Origin: Emergencia timonensis
GTDB lineage: Bacteria > Bacillota > Clostridia > Peptostreptococcales > Anaerovoracaceae
NCBI RefSeq assembly: GCF_900086585.1
Contig: NZ_FLKM01000009.1
Location: 1,984,001-2,048,000, forward strand
Direction: 5' to 3'
DNA length: 64,000 nucleotides
Positions 17,057-26,439 of this stretch are shown piece after piece; position 1 is the stretch's first letter; each line of letters begins with the position of its first letter. A program made the position numbers and the translations under genes. The notes under the pieces were generated by a model. The model was not told the DNA's origin and did not search any database. It worked only from the letters and a program-made list of their open reading frames with translations.

Positions 17057-18796
17057 TTAAATCAGCTGCAGTTCCGTCAGCTCTTTTAGAATTTCTTTCA
17101 TTTCATCAGCTCGTTTTGTCTTTGCTGTGGTCGTTTTGATTGTTGGCTTATCAGACAAGTAATATTTCTTAACCATTTTATAAGCTGGCATACCGGCATT
17201 GATCTCTGTCATATCCTGATCAAATAACGCCTGCAGCTGTTCAAAGGTCATATCGTTTTCTGTCAGATAGTTCTTGTCGTAGACGACTTTTGCCCATAAA
17301 ACGAAATCGTTGGCCTTTTCTCTGGTAAATACCATACTTTCCTCTACATAAGGAAGCACGTTAATCAAGTTTTCAATTTCTTCCGGAAAGACATTTTTTC
17401 CGTTCTTCATGACGATGACATTTTTCTTTCTTCCACAGATAAATAGATAACCCTCTTCATCAAAATAGGCCAAATCTCCTGTATAGAGCCAGCCATCCTT
17501 GATGACCTCGTCAGTCGCTTCCTGGTTGTCATAATAACCCAGCATCACATTGTCGCCGCGAACAATCAGTTCGCCGATGCCTTCTTCATTGGGTTCGAGA
17601 ATCCTGCCCTCCACATTGGGCATCAGTTTTCCCGTTGAGCCAGGTTTGAGATAACGGTAAGTTTCGCTGGAAATGGTCGGTGAGGTTTCTGTCAATCCAT
17701 AACCTTGAACGGTCAGGATGCCGAAGTCATTAAGCCCTTTTGAAACGACAGGGTCCAGGGCTGCTGCACCATTGATGATGAAGCGCATTCTGCCGCCCAA
17801 TTGATCGATAATCGGTTTGAACATCCTTCTCCTAAGATTGATCCCCACCTTTTCGCTAGTCTGACAGACTTTCAGAGCAAACTGAATCTTACTTTCCATC
17901 CCTTGGGATTCGATGGCTTTGTTGATCTTCTTGTACATACTTTCCAAAAGAAGAGGTACACTCATGATAACCGATACGCCATATTCTTTCATGTTCATGG
18001 TGATGTACTTAAGTCCGTCGCTGAAGCAGTTTTTCATGCCCTGAGACAGGAAGGTCAAAAGACCTGACATTCCATAGCAGTGATGCAGGGGCAGAATCAT
18101 CATATTGACATCGTCGGGAAAAAACAATTCTTCACAGTTCATGCCGTAGTTGCAGCTCATGAAGTTTCTGTGTGAGAGCATGACGGCTTTGGACTGCTGT
18201 GTCGTTCCTGATGTAAACAGAAGGAATCCCAGGGCGTCAGGATCAATTTCTGCGTCCAAATATCTTCTATCGCCATTCTCAACCAGCTTCTGCCCCATAT
18301 CGATCAGGTTCATCATGTTCTCACCTTCTTGAGACGCAAAGTCCATGGCGATCAGAAGTGAAAGGTTTGTCGTCTGGTCCTTGTAAATCTGTTCAATCAC
18401 TTTCGCTTGCTTTTTGTCGTAGAAGATAACTTCTGCATTGCTCCTGTTGAGACAGCTTTCCAATTCCTCCTTCTGCAGCCCTTTATCCAGAGGCACGACA
18501 ACACCTACGCCGCAGCCTGCAGTAAAGTATGAAAGACACCAGTGATAACTGTTTTCACCGATCACGGCGATTCGTTTATCCTGGTAACCCTTTTCTATCA
18601 ACGCCGTACCGAGATACTCCATGGTTTCAAACATGTTGGCATAGGTGGTATTGATATAGTTTACTTCTTTTGTCCCTTTATCTTTGATCTTGGTGACAAA
18701 GGCAACCTTGTCCGGATACTTTTCTGCGGAAGTTCGAAGCAGCTCACGCAGATCACGGAACTCATAAAATTTCTTTTCTAACTTATAATCTTTCAT
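17057..18796 (-). CDS. AMP-forming acyl-CoA synthetase
   Basis: A 579-residue member of the ANL superfamily resembling long-chain fatty acid-CoA ligases. Motifs are the P-loop LFTSGTTQQSKAV, YGLTETSP, YTGDLAYFDEEGYLFICGR and the hinge KNVIVMKNGKNVFPEEIE. The usual C-terminal catalytic Lys lies in a degenerate segment (IKTTTAKTKR) rather than GKIxR, which may point to a divergent substrate or partner. First gene of a two-gene operon with the iron alcohol dehydrogenase. Confidence 0.9.
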   Translation of the reverse strand: MKDYKLEKKFYEFRDLRELLRTSAEKYPDKVAFVTKIKDKGTKEVNYINTTYANMFETMEYLGTALIEKGYQDKRIAVIGENSYHWCLSYFTAGCGVGVVVPLDKGLQKEELESCLNRSNAEVIFYDKKQAKVIEQIYKDQTTNLSLLIAMDFASQEGENMMNLIDMGQKLVENGDRRYLDAEIDPDALGFLLFTSGTTQQSKAVMLSHRNFMSCNYGMNCEELFFPDDVNMMILPLHHCYGMSGLLTFLSQGMKNCFSDGLKYITMNMKEYGVSVIMSVPLLLESMYKKINKAIESQGMESKIQFALKVCQTSEKVGINLRRRMFKPIIDQLGGRMRFIINGAAALDPVVSKGLNDFGILTVQGYGLTETSPTISSETYRYLKPGSTGKLMPNVEGRILEPNEEGIGELIVRGDNVMLGYYDNQEATDEVIKDGWLYTGDLAYFDEEGYLFICGRKKNVIVMKNGKNVFPEEIENLINVLPYVEESMVFTREKANDFVLWAKVVYDKNYLTENDMTFEQLQALFDQDMTEINAGMPAYKMVKKYYLSDKPTIKTTTAKTKRADEMKEILKELTELQLI

Positions 18797-18887
18797 TGAT
18801 TCAACCTCTGTGATATAAATTTACCCTTTCTTTCCATATTAATAGAGTACCATTTCCCAGGTGTGCTGTCAATTTTTATGCGGTAAA

Positions 18888-19556
18888 TCATAGGTCTTCT
18901 TTGATAACAATTCCCAGAAGTTTGGCAAGTTCCGCCGCCTGATAAACGTTAACCAAGGCCCCCTTCAGCTCATTGCCTTCCGTTGAAACGCTGATTCCTT
19001 CGAGGATACAAGTAGTAAAATCCAGATCTTTTAAGGGCGTCTTAAAAAATTCCGTATTGATAAACTGTGATTGATCCAGCTTCATCTGCTTCAGAGAACA
19101 GGTTGCAAAAAAAGCATCGGACAAATCACTTTCCTTCACCTCACAATTGTTTAATTTGGACGAAGTAAAATTCACGTATTTCAGATTACATTCTGTAAAT
19201 TCTGTATTGGAAATACTGCTTTCGCTAAAATCAGCACCTTTCATCTGGCAATTGCTGAACTTGCACTGATTCAGCCAGCTATGAGAAAAATTACAGCTGG
19301 GAAAGGTGCAGCCTTCAAAATACACATTTTTAAAGGTGCAGTTGTAGAGGGACACAGCAGTGAACATACAGTGATCGAAAAAGACATTCTCAAAGGTCAA
19401 CTGCCCTAAGTCCCCCTCTTCCATGACATGGCCTTCTACTTTCAAATCGATGAGATCCATCTCCTCTTCTCTGCTATACCTTACGAAATTCTTGAAATCA
19501 ACAGCCAGCTCCAATTCTGCCGGTAGATTTACACGTTTGATTCTAAATCCAGTCAT
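18888..19556 (-). CDS. pentapeptide-repeat protein
   Basis: A 222-residue protein whose central part is a run of pentapeptide repeats (A/C-N/x-F/L-x-x), for example FENVFFDHCMF, LYNCTFKNVYF and GADFSESSISN, which build a right-handed quadrilateral helix. Such proteins act as scaffolds or gyrase mimics; nothing here decides between them. The ATG at 19556 follows AAGGAGAAGAG and is preferred over a more distal start. It lies downstream of the diguanylate cyclase gene but is separated from it by a terminator. Confidence 0.85.
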   Translation of the reverse strand: MTGFRIKRVNLPAELELAVDFKNFVRYSREEEMDLIDLKVEGHVMEEGDLGQLTFENVFFDHCMFTAVSLYNCTFKNVYFEGCTFPSCNFSHSWLNQCKFSNCQMKGADFSESSISNTEFTECNLKYVNFTSSKLNNCEVKESDLSDAFFATCSLKQMKLDQSQFINTEFFKTPLKDLDFTTCILEGISVSTEGNELKGALVNVYQAAELAKLLGIVIKEDL

Positions 19557-19587
19557 TCTCTTCTCCTTAATCATCAAAGGTAATAAA

Positions 19588-19616
19588 ACACCAGGCCCAT
19601 TTCTCAGATCTGGTGT
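19588..19616 (-). terminator. intrinsic terminator after the diguanylate cyclase gene
   Basis: Stem ACACCAG (19588-19594) and CTGGTGT (19610-19616), followed leftward by TTTATTACC. It sits 11 bp past the stop of the leftward cyclase gene. Confidence 0.7.
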
Positions 19617-19626
19617 CTTTTTGATT

Positions 19627-21825
19627 TTAATCTTTCATATATGCAGTGATATCGTAGCAGGATATCAAGTATGCATCTTCCTTCTCCCATTGAAACGGTT
19701 CGATATGTACTCTTGTCCACACTTCATATTTCGGATTATAGACTTCCTTTACTTCCTCGTGGAGCAGCGGACAGCTAACACATGGCAAAGTCCTGCCGAA
19801 GAATGCCTCGTAGCAGAACATGCCTGGTTTAGCACTTGCATCCAGCAGCTTCGTCTTTTGATTCAAATATAATATTTTATAGTTGTTCTTATCTATCACA
19901 TAGATGTATGCGTCCTGCATGTCCAAGATATTTCGCAGCTGGCTTACTATCCGATGATCTCTTTCCTGGGCTCTTTTCTTTTGCAAAAAAGTGGACAGCA
20001 TCTGTGAAATTCTCGATAAGGTTCCCACCTCTTCCTTGGTCCAAAGCCTGGTTCCCGTACACTCGTCAAAGCCAATAAAGCCGACAAAGCTGCTGTTCTC
20101 CATCATTGCACACTGTAAAGTGGAACAAATATGCTGACGCTCAAATAAAGCGATCTGTGCAGGCGAAGTCAGCTTGCTGATGTCCCGGCAATAAAAGACG
20201 GCATCTTCTTTAAACAAGTCTGCATAGGAATCCAAATCTTCATATGACACATGCTGCAGCATCTCTTTTTCTGGCAAAATGCCTTCGCTGCACCATTCAT
20301 AAGTATTATCACAGTACTTTCCATCGTCCGTGTTCTCGAAGATATAGGCCCGGCTCACTTCAAATCGTTTTCCGATAATCTCTAACAGCAGTCTGATGGC
20401 TTCATCCGTATCTTCAGTATCGTATAAAATTTGAAACACGTAGTTGACTAAATCTTCAGGCCCCGTCTCTGACACTCTCACGTCAGAGTCAATTGCCGCG
20501 CCCAGGCTGGAATTATGTATGTTGAGGAATCTTTCTCTGCCGTTTTTTTCATACATCGTGTAACAGTTCTTGCCACGATTTTTTGCATCGTATAGAGCCT
20601 GGTCCGCGGAGCCGTACAGCGATTGAAAATCAATGCCGTCCCGCGGATACATGGCGATGCCGATACTGCAAGTGACGGCAACACTCTGTTTGTCCTTTTC
20701 AAAAAGATGATGAAAAATATCAAGCAGCTGCTGGGCCTTTACCTTGGCCGCCTCTGCGGAGGAAATATTCTTGATAAAAATTGTAAATTCATCTCCTCCG
20801 ATTCTGCCGACAACGTCACTTTTGCGAACGATTTTTTTCATTCCTGCTGCAATCTCTGACAACACAGCGTCACCAAAAAGGTGGCCACCCTTATCATTGA
20901 CTAGTTTAAAATTATCTGTGTCGATCATAAACAGCGCGCTGTATTCATCTGGTTTCTGTTCCAGGTAATTCTTAATCTGTTTCTGCGTTTCCGCCCGATT
21001 ATAAAGGCCTGTCAGAGCATCTCTTTCCGCACGCCTGCGCAGATTTTCAATCATTCGTTTCTCTTCATCAATATCTTGAATGACGCCGATTACTTTGTTC
21101 AGACATCCCCATTCATCAAATTGGTTGGAAATACGGATGCGGCACCACAGATAGTCCCCTTCTTTTTGCCGAATGCGAAGCTCCGTTGTCAGATACGGAT
21201 TTCTGCTTTGTATCTCCAGTGACAATTTCTCCACTTTCGGCAAATCATCCGGATGAAGGTAAGGCAGCTGATAACAATCACTAAGCTTATAAATGCCCAG
21301 TTCATAGCCGAATTTTTCTTTCCAATGTGAGGAGCAAAGGACTTTGTCAGTAGTAATGTCCCATTCAAATAAAATATCGGAAGTCTGTTCCATGATCACA
21401 CGATGACGGTCCAAAGTCAGTTCTAATGCTTCACGCGTGTTTTCAATCTCCGTCGTTTCGAGCATGATGCCTATAATCGTCTCCTGGTTTTCCGCATCTT
21501 TGACGATTCTGCAATGATCCAAAATCCATTTGTAACTGCCATCTTTACATAGAATACGATAATTTGAGGTACATTTGGAGCAGTTGGACAGCCTCTCCTC
21601 CAGCTTCATAATCACATCCTCTCTTTCAAAGGGATGTATCATCTCAAGGAGTCGGTTTTGAAACCGCATGGCAATCTCTTCACAAGAAAAACCCACCAAA
21701 TCCAGAAATTCCTCATTGGTGTCTATCATAGTAAAATACTGATCGTTTTGACAATGATAGACACTGCCCGGTATATTCTTAAAAAAATCGTTTTTGCTTT
21801 TCAGCGGTATTGGTTTGTAATCCAT
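19627..21825 (-). CDS. PAS-PAS-GGDEF diguanylate cyclase with GAF/PAS C-terminal sensor part
   Basis: A 732-residue cytosolic protein with no transmembrane helix. Two PAS domains (about residues 10-130 and 135-265) precede a GGDEF domain (about 270-430) with an intact GGDEF active site and an RxxD product-inhibition site five residues ahead (RKSD). After it come a GAF-like domain (about 470-640) and a PAS-like domain with the cysteine cluster LPCVSC. It should make c-di-GMP under sensory control. Start chosen: ATG at 21825 with GGAGG five bases before it, in preference to an upstream ATG with no site. Confidence 0.85.
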   Translation of the reverse strand: MDYKPIPLKSKNDFFKNIPGSVYHCQNDQYFTMIDTNEEFLDLVGFSCEEIAMRFQNRLLEMIHPFEREDVIMKLEERLSNCSKCTSNYRILCKDGSYKWILDHCRIVKDAENQETIIGIMLETTEIENTREALELTLDRHRVIMEQTSDILFEWDITTDKVLCSSHWKEKFGYELGIYKLSDCYQLPYLHPDDLPKVEKLSLEIQSRNPYLTTELRIRQKEGDYLWCRIRISNQFDEWGCLNKVIGVIQDIDEEKRMIENLRRRAERDALTGLYNRAETQKQIKNYLEQKPDEYSALFMIDTDNFKLVNDKGGHLFGDAVLSEIAAGMKKIVRKSDVVGRIGGDEFTIFIKNISSAEAAKVKAQQLLDIFHHLFEKDKQSVAVTCSIGIAMYPRDGIDFQSLYGSADQALYDAKNRGKNCYTMYEKNGRERFLNIHNSSLGAAIDSDVRVSETGPEDLVNYVFQILYDTEDTDEAIRLLLEIIGKRFEVSRAYIFENTDDGKYCDNTYEWCSEGILPEKEMLQHVSYEDLDSYADLFKEDAVFYCRDISKLTSPAQIALFERQHICSTLQCAMMENSSFVGFIGFDECTGTRLWTKEEVGTLSRISQMLSTFLQKKRAQERDHRIVSQLRNILDMQDAYIYVIDKNNYKILYLNQKTKLLDASAKPGMFCYEAFFGRTLPCVSCPLLHEEVKEVYNPKYEVWTRVHIEPFQWEKEDAYLISCYDITAYMKD

Positions 21826-22030
21826 TGCGGCCTCCTGCATAACGAATCGCTCCATTATGTTATGCTCATTCTAACCCTTTCAAGCTGAAATGGCAAGGGA
21901 GATTTCATGGAGATTTCGTATTTCATCAAAACTAAAATAACTTCTATTTACAGTTTATTATAATATTTTTCGCTTAAATATACAATAATGTTAATAATAT
22001 ATCGGAGCTGCAGTGAAAGGAATTCGCATC

Positions 22031-22399
22031 ATGAATGATAAAGATAAGGCATTTGAACTAAATTATGAAGCAATAGGACGTAGAATTAGAACTGCACGTA
22101 AAGAAGAAAAATTAACCCAAGAAAATCTGGCCGAGAAGATGGATATTTCTGTTGCTCATGTCAGTGGAATGGAAAACGGAAACACTGGAATAGGCATTCA
22201 AACCCTTGTTAAAGCGTCCAATGTTTTACACGTCTCTGTCGACTGGCTTCTCCATGACAATCTTGATGAATACACAATTAATTTTGAAACAGAAATCAGA
22301 AATATTCTCAGCGGGTGCAGCGAAGATCAGAAAAAAGCACTATTAGTACTTTTGAAAAACAATCGAAAAGCGCTAGATGAATTAGCAGAGAAAGAATAG
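22031..22399 (+). CDS. XRE-family helix-turn-helix regulator
   Basis: A 122-residue protein with an N-terminal Cro/CI-type HTH (about 11-68: GRRIRTARKEEKLTQENLAEKMDISVAHVSGMENG) and a short C-terminal helical tail. The ATG at 22031 has AAAGGAA upstream. A GTG at 22013 is also possible. It stands alone between a sensor gene and an ABC importer, with a terminator behind it; the target is unknown. Confidence 0.85.
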   Translation: MNDKDKAFELNYEAIGRRIRTARKEEKLTQENLAEKMDISVAHVSGMENGNTGIGIQTLVKASNVLHVSVDWLLHDNLDEYTINFETEIRNILSGCSEDQKKALLVLLKNNRKALDELAEKE

Positions 22400-22413
22400 T
22401 ACCAACACATAGG

Positions 22414-22455
22414 GGGCAGTCTTCTGATAAAAGGAGATTGCCCACGTTATTTTTT
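22414..22455 (+). terminator. intrinsic terminator after the XRE regulator
   Basis: A 9-bp stem GGGCAGTCT (22414-22422) and AGATTGCCC (22435-22443), with one G-T pair, then ACGTTATTTTTTG. Confidence 0.8.
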
Positions 22456-22459
22456 GCTA

Positions 22460-22489
22460 TTGGACAAATGGACACCTATGGGATATAAT
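22460..22489 (+). promoter_or_regulatory. promoter of the ABC importer operon
   Basis: TTGGAC (22460-22465) and TATAAT (22484-22489) with an 18-bp spacer, about 50 bp before the binding-protein gene. Confidence 0.55.
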
Positions 22490-22538
22490 TTTTAAATACG
22501 AAAAAATGTCGATTTATTGATAATTTTAGGAGGAACAA

Positions 22539-23459
22539 ATGAAAAAAATAACAGCGGTTTTTCTAATTATAGTTTTGACTTTAGCCTTGACGGCCTGCAG
22601 TTCTGGAGGAGAAGGCAGTGAAACAGAAGAAACAGCAAAATCCTTTCCTATGACAGTGACCGACTACTTGGGAACAGAAATGGAATTTACCGAAGCACCA
22701 CAGAGAATTGCTTCTCTATCGCCAAGCTGCACAGAAATCCTCTTCGCCCTGGGCCTTGGCGACCAGGTTGTTGGAGTTTCCAACTGGTGCACTTATCCGA
22801 AAGCGGCACAGAGCATCGAAAAAATCGGGGATACCAACAGCGGAAATGTGGAGAAGATCATTGAGCTCGAAGCCGATGTCGTCTTTGTATCCGGACAGAC
22901 TGCGGCAGACTCCGTATCCGCTCTCAACGAAGCCGGAATTAACGTCTATTCTATCGGAGCTAAGGATTTGGACGGCATTTACAAAGGCATCACGGATGTA
23001 GGACAGATTACAGGCACCAGCGAAAAGGCAGCGGAAATCGTAGACGGCATGAAAAAAGAAGCAGAAGAGATAAAAACAGAATTTGCCAAATATGATACAA
23101 AAAGTGTCTTCATCGATCTGGGAGACTTATACTCCAGCAGCAAAGAAGATTATCTGGGCAATAGTTTAAATCTGATCAATGCAAAGAACATCGCGCTGAA
23201 CTTTGACTACAGTTCTCCGCAGCTTTCTGCCGAAAAAATCATTGAAGAAAATCCACAGGTTTATCTCTGCTTCTCATCAGAGAAAGAATTTGTAAAACCG
23301 GACGGATTCGACCAGATCAATGCCTTTAAGAATAAAGAAGTGTATTTCATCCCTTACGAAGACCCTACCATGGACAAAATCACCAGAAATGGTCCGAGAT
23401 TTTTAGAAGGTCTGAAAGCGCTGGGCGAACTGATTCATACAGGAAAGTTGGACGATTAA
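22539..23459 (+). CDS. ABC-importer substrate-binding lipoprotein (cobalamin/iron-siderophore type)
   Basis: A 306-residue lipoprotein with a lipobox LALTAC (Cys20) and the fold of class III (BtuF/FhuD/TroA-like) binding proteins: RIASLSPSCTEILFALGLGDQVVGVS is very close to BtuF, and a later GIYKGITDVGQITG segment forms the linker helix. It heads a three-gene operon with the permease and ATPase. The substrate is probably a corrinoid or ferric chelate; no cobalamin riboswitch is visible upstream, so vitamin B12 remains a guess. Confidence 0.85.
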   Translation: MKKITAVFLIIVLTLALTACSSGGEGSETEETAKSFPMTVTDYLGTEMEFTEAPQRIASLSPSCTEILFALGLGDQVVGVSNWCTYPKAAQSIEKIGDTNSGNVEKIIELEADVVFVSGQTAADSVSALNEAGINVYSIGAKDLDGIYKGITDVGQITGTSEKAAEIVDGMKKEAEEIKTEFAKYDTKSVFIDLGDLYSSSKEDYLGNSLNLINAKNIALNFDYSSPQLSAEKIIEENPQVYLCFSSEKEFVKPDGFDQINAFKNKEVYFIPYEDPTMDKITRNGPRFLEGLKALGELIHTGKLDD

Positions 23460-23460
23460 T

Positions 23461-24489
23461 ATGAAAAAAAGATGGATTGCTGCAGTCATTTTCTCTTTGC
23501 TGTGTGTAGCAGCAGTAATCTTAGTATGTACTTTTTTTGGTGCAGCAGATATCACGATCAAAGATACCCTCATCGTATTGACAAATAAGATGACGGGACT
23601 GTTGGAAACGGAAGCAGACGCCTTGGGAGCGAAGAATACAATTATATGGGATCTGCGCTTTCCGAGAAGTCTGCTGGCCTTTCTCGTAGGAGGGGCACTC
23701 GCTCTGTGCGGCGGTGTATACCAGGCAATTTTTAAGAATCCTATGGCTGATCCTTTTGTGCTGGGGATTTCCTCCGGCGCTGCCTTTGGCGCTACCATCG
23801 GTATCATTTTAGCCATACCCGCCAGCTTCCTGGGACTGAATACAATTTCTTTTTTCGCCTTTGGCGGAGCCATTTTGGCAATCTTCTTCGTCTACAATAT
23901 CGCCAAAGTCGGAAAGCAGGCCAATACCACTTCCCTGCTGCTCTGCGGCATTGCTGTGAATCAACTGCTGACAGCAGTGATTTCTTTTGCCATGCTGCTA
24001 TCTGCCAATCAGATGAAAAAAATATATTTCTGGACCTTAGGAAGCTTTTCCTCAAAAGGCTGGGATCACGTATTCAATGTGCTCCCCTATATCATAATCG
24101 GGCTGATCGTCATCTTCCTCTTCGCCAAGGAACTGGATATCATCGTACTGGGTGATGAGACTGCCATACGTTTTGGCATCGACGTGGAAAAAAACAAGAG
24201 GATTCTTTTCATCGTAACATCCCTGGTCATGGCTGCCTGTGTTTCTGTAAGCGGCATCATCGGCTTCGTAGGGTTGGGTTCTCCCCACATTGTACGTCTA
24301 GTCTGGGGACCAGCTCACAAAAAACTGCTGCCTATGTCTTTTCTTCTGGGTGGAATTGTCCTCTGTATCTGTGATACCATATCCAGAAGCATTATCGCCT
24401 CTGAAATACCAGTAGGCATCGTCACGGCCATCATCGGTGCGCCTTTCTTCATTTATCTGCTGAGAGCAAAGAATACAGAGGTGCTTTAA
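23461..24489 (+). CDS. ABC-importer permease, BtuC/FecCD family
   Basis: A 342-residue polytopic membrane protein with the FecCD family marks RFPRSLLAFLVGGALALCGGVYQAIFKNPMADP (N-terminal third), GEEK-like LGDETAIRFGIDV, and the coupling region GFVGLGSPHIVRLVWGPAHKKLLP. About ten transmembrane helices. It starts one base after the stop of the binding-protein gene, so translation is coupled. Confidence 0.92.
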   Translation: MKKRWIAAVIFSLLCVAAVILVCTFFGAADITIKDTLIVLTNKMTGLLETEADALGAKNTIIWDLRFPRSLLAFLVGGALALCGGVYQAIFKNPMADPFVLGISSGAAFGATIGIILAIPASFLGLNTISFFAFGGAILAIFFVYNIAKVGKQANTTSLLLCGIAVNQLLTAVISFAMLLSANQMKKIYFWTLGSFSSKGWDHVFNVLPYIIIGLIVIFLFAKELDIIVLGDETAIRFGIDVEKNKRILFIVTSLVMAACVSVSGIIGFVGLGSPHIVRLVWGPAHKKLLPMSFLLGGIVLCICDTISRSIIASEIPVGIVTAIIGAPFFIYLLRAKNTEVL

Positions 24490-24491
24490 TT

Positions 24492-25736
24492 ATGGAAGAA
24501 ATATTGAGATTTGAAAATGTTACCATCGGTTATAATGAGAAAGACATCATCAAAGACTTTTCCTGCACTGTAAAGCGGGGAGAGTTCGTATCTCTCATCG
24601 GGCCCAACGGCTCCGGCAAATCCACTTTGATTCATGCCATTACCGGTATTGTTGGAATCAGAAAAGGGAAAATCTACATAAACGGGAAAGATAACGAGAA
24701 ATTATCAGCGAAGGAGCGAGCACAGATTACTGCCGTAGTCCCTCAGACTTTTCAGGCAAGCTTCGCTTTCAAAGCCAAAGAAATCGTCGCCATGGGCAGA
24801 CATCCCTTTCTTAAGAGGATGCAGTCCGAAACGGAAGAAGATTACAAGCTGATCGACCAAGCCCTGGAGCAGACGGGAACCCTTCATCTGAGAGAGCGAA
24901 AAATCACTCAGCTCTCCGGAGGAGAACGGCAGCGAATTATTATTTCAGCCGCTTTAGCACAGCAGCCGCAGCTTTTAATCGTGGATGAGCCGACCAACCA
25001 CTTGGATATTCAATATACCCTGGAAGTCATGCAACTGATGCAGAAGTTAAACCGGGAGCAAGGCATCACCATTTTCGCAGTCCTACACGATATCAACATG
25101 GCAGCCCGTTTTTCTGACAGAATTCTCGTTTTAAATGAGGGACAGAAAGTCAGAGACGGCAAAGTCAGTGAGGTCATCCGCGAAGAGGTGCTGAAACCGG
25201 TCTACAAGATCGACCTGGTCGTGCGGGAAAACCCACTGACAGGCGCTTCTGAAATCGTGCCCCTGCGCAGCAACAAGAGCGCACAGCGCAAGAGCAACGG
25301 AAAAAGGGTCCACATCATCTGCGGCGGCGGCAGCGGCAGTTATATCATCGAAGCCTTCCACAACAAAGGTTATGAAGTCAGCTGCGGCGTGCTGAATGTT
25401 GGCGACAGTGATTATGAACTCTGCAGATCCCTGGGTATCAAGACCATCGCAGAAAAACCCTACTGCGAGATCAGTGGCGAAGCATTCGATGAGAACCTGC
25501 TGGCAATAGAGTCTGCCGATTTGGTAGTTCTGACCGATGTCGATATCGGCAGAAGCAACCTGAAAAATATAGAAATTTTAGAACATCTCTCATCGCAGAA
25601 TCTGTATATCGTGAGAGAAAACGCTTCAGATTATACAGGCGGTATCGGAGACAAGATCATCAACTCACTTCTCGCCGAAAAAAAGGCGATTTCTCTGACT
25701 AAAAAAGAGTTAATAGAAATTCTAAATAAATACTGA
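24492..25736 (+). CDS. ABC-importer ATPase with extra C-terminal domain
   Basis: A 414-residue protein, much longer than the usual 250-270 residues of BtuD/FecE ATPases. Residues 1-255 are a normal ATPase with Walker A GPNGSGKST (37-45), signature LSGGERQR and Walker B LLIVDEPTNHLD. Residues about 270-414 form a separate domain that starts KRVHIICGGGSGSYIIEAF, a glycine-rich nucleotide-binding-like loop, and goes on with Rossmann-like alternation. I do not recognise this domain with certainty; it is not CbiZ. It may sense or modify the imported ligand. Confidence 0.85.
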   Translation: MEEILRFENVTIGYNEKDIIKDFSCTVKRGEFVSLIGPNGSGKSTLIHAITGIVGIRKGKIYINGKDNEKLSAKERAQITAVVPQTFQASFAFKAKEIVAMGRHPFLKRMQSETEEDYKLIDQALEQTGTLHLRERKITQLSGGERQRIIISAALAQQPQLLIVDEPTNHLDIQYTLEVMQLMQKLNREQGITIFAVLHDINMAARFSDRILVLNEGQKVRDGKVSEVIREEVLKPVYKIDLVVRENPLTGASEIVPLRSNKSAQRKSNGKRVHIICGGGSGSYIIEAFHNKGYEVSCGVLNVGDSDYELCRSLGIKTIAEKPYCEISGEAFDENLLAIESADLVVLTDVDIGRSNLKNIEILEHLSSQNLYIVRENASDYTGGIGDKIINSLLAEKKAISLTKKELIEILNKY

Positions 25737-25763
25737 GATAGGTAACAGCCATTCAGGAATACA

Positions 25764-25805
25764 AAAAGCGGATGAAGTGTCGGTCACATTCACCCGCTTT
25801 TCTCT
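25764..25805 (+). terminator. intrinsic terminator between convergent genes
   Basis: Stem AAAAGCGG (25764-25771) and CCGCTTTT (25794-25801) with an inner TGAA/TTCA extension and one bulged base pair, then CTCTTTG. It closes the ABC operon and can also end the leftward DJ-1 remnant. Confidence 0.8.
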
Positions 25806-25817
25806 TTGAAAGATGTA

Positions 25818-26393
25818 TCAATTTCCATTGCCAGACGGCAGAGTCTGCATGAGAGCAAAGAAATGCTCCAGTTCGCCGGTACTAAAATACGCATACCAGG
25901 CTTCCAGGGTGTTTGCTTCAAAAACGCCTAAACGCTCGATAATTTGTTTTGTCCACAGCAGACCGCCGGTGCTGCTGGCAGTAAGCAGGTTGTCGTCTGC
26001 TACTGATGGCTCATCTACATAAAAGTTCTGTCCTTGATAACCAGGTGAGACCATTTCAAGGAATCCTGGCCCATTGCTGGTATGGGGTCGCTGATCTAAT
26101 AGCCCAAGACCCTCGAGGGCAGCGGTGGCTCCACAGATTGCGCACACGGCAGCGCCTAAAGAGAGAAACTCGTCTGCCTTTTTGATGATAGCGCCGTGTC
26201 TTTGATCGTTCCATGTATTTGCGCCCGGTAAGAGTAATAGGTTTGTTTCACTGACGACAATATCTCCAATTAAGCAGTCCGGTACGATTGTCATCCCGCC
26301 CATTGTCTTGATCGGCTCTTTTGAGTCGCTGACCGTTTTGAGCGATACACGCGGTGCACCTTCTTTAAAAATCGACCAGATTATAGAGAATGA
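25818..26393 (-). pseudogene. 5'-truncated DJ-1/PfpI family gene
   Basis: The frame encodes the C-terminal part of a DJ-1/PfpI-type class I glutamine amidotransferase-like protein: LLLPGANTWND, the nucleophile elbow AAVCAICGATAAL and GPGFLEM. In-frame similarity reaches back to about 26390 (APRVSLKTVSDSKEPIKTMGGM, read in pieces), well before any ATG at 26303, but a TAA at 26396-26394 blocks it and only about 45 bp separate this from the next gene. The first beta strand seems to survive in another frame (EVIILYNLVDF), so a deletion of some 25 codons with a frame change is likely. Probably inactive. Confidence 0.7.
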
Positions 26394-26439
26394 TTACTTC
26401 TATAATATTCTCTTCAGTTTTAGAAACAAATGTGAGTGT

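Noticed and set aside
22031..22399. Prophage repressor
   Set aside because: The XRE protein has no phage genes, integrase or divergent Cro partner nearby.
22400..22538. Cobalamin riboswitch in front of the BtuFCD-like importer
   Set aside because: The gap is only about 140 bp and is filled by a terminator and a promoter; no B12-box sequence is seen.
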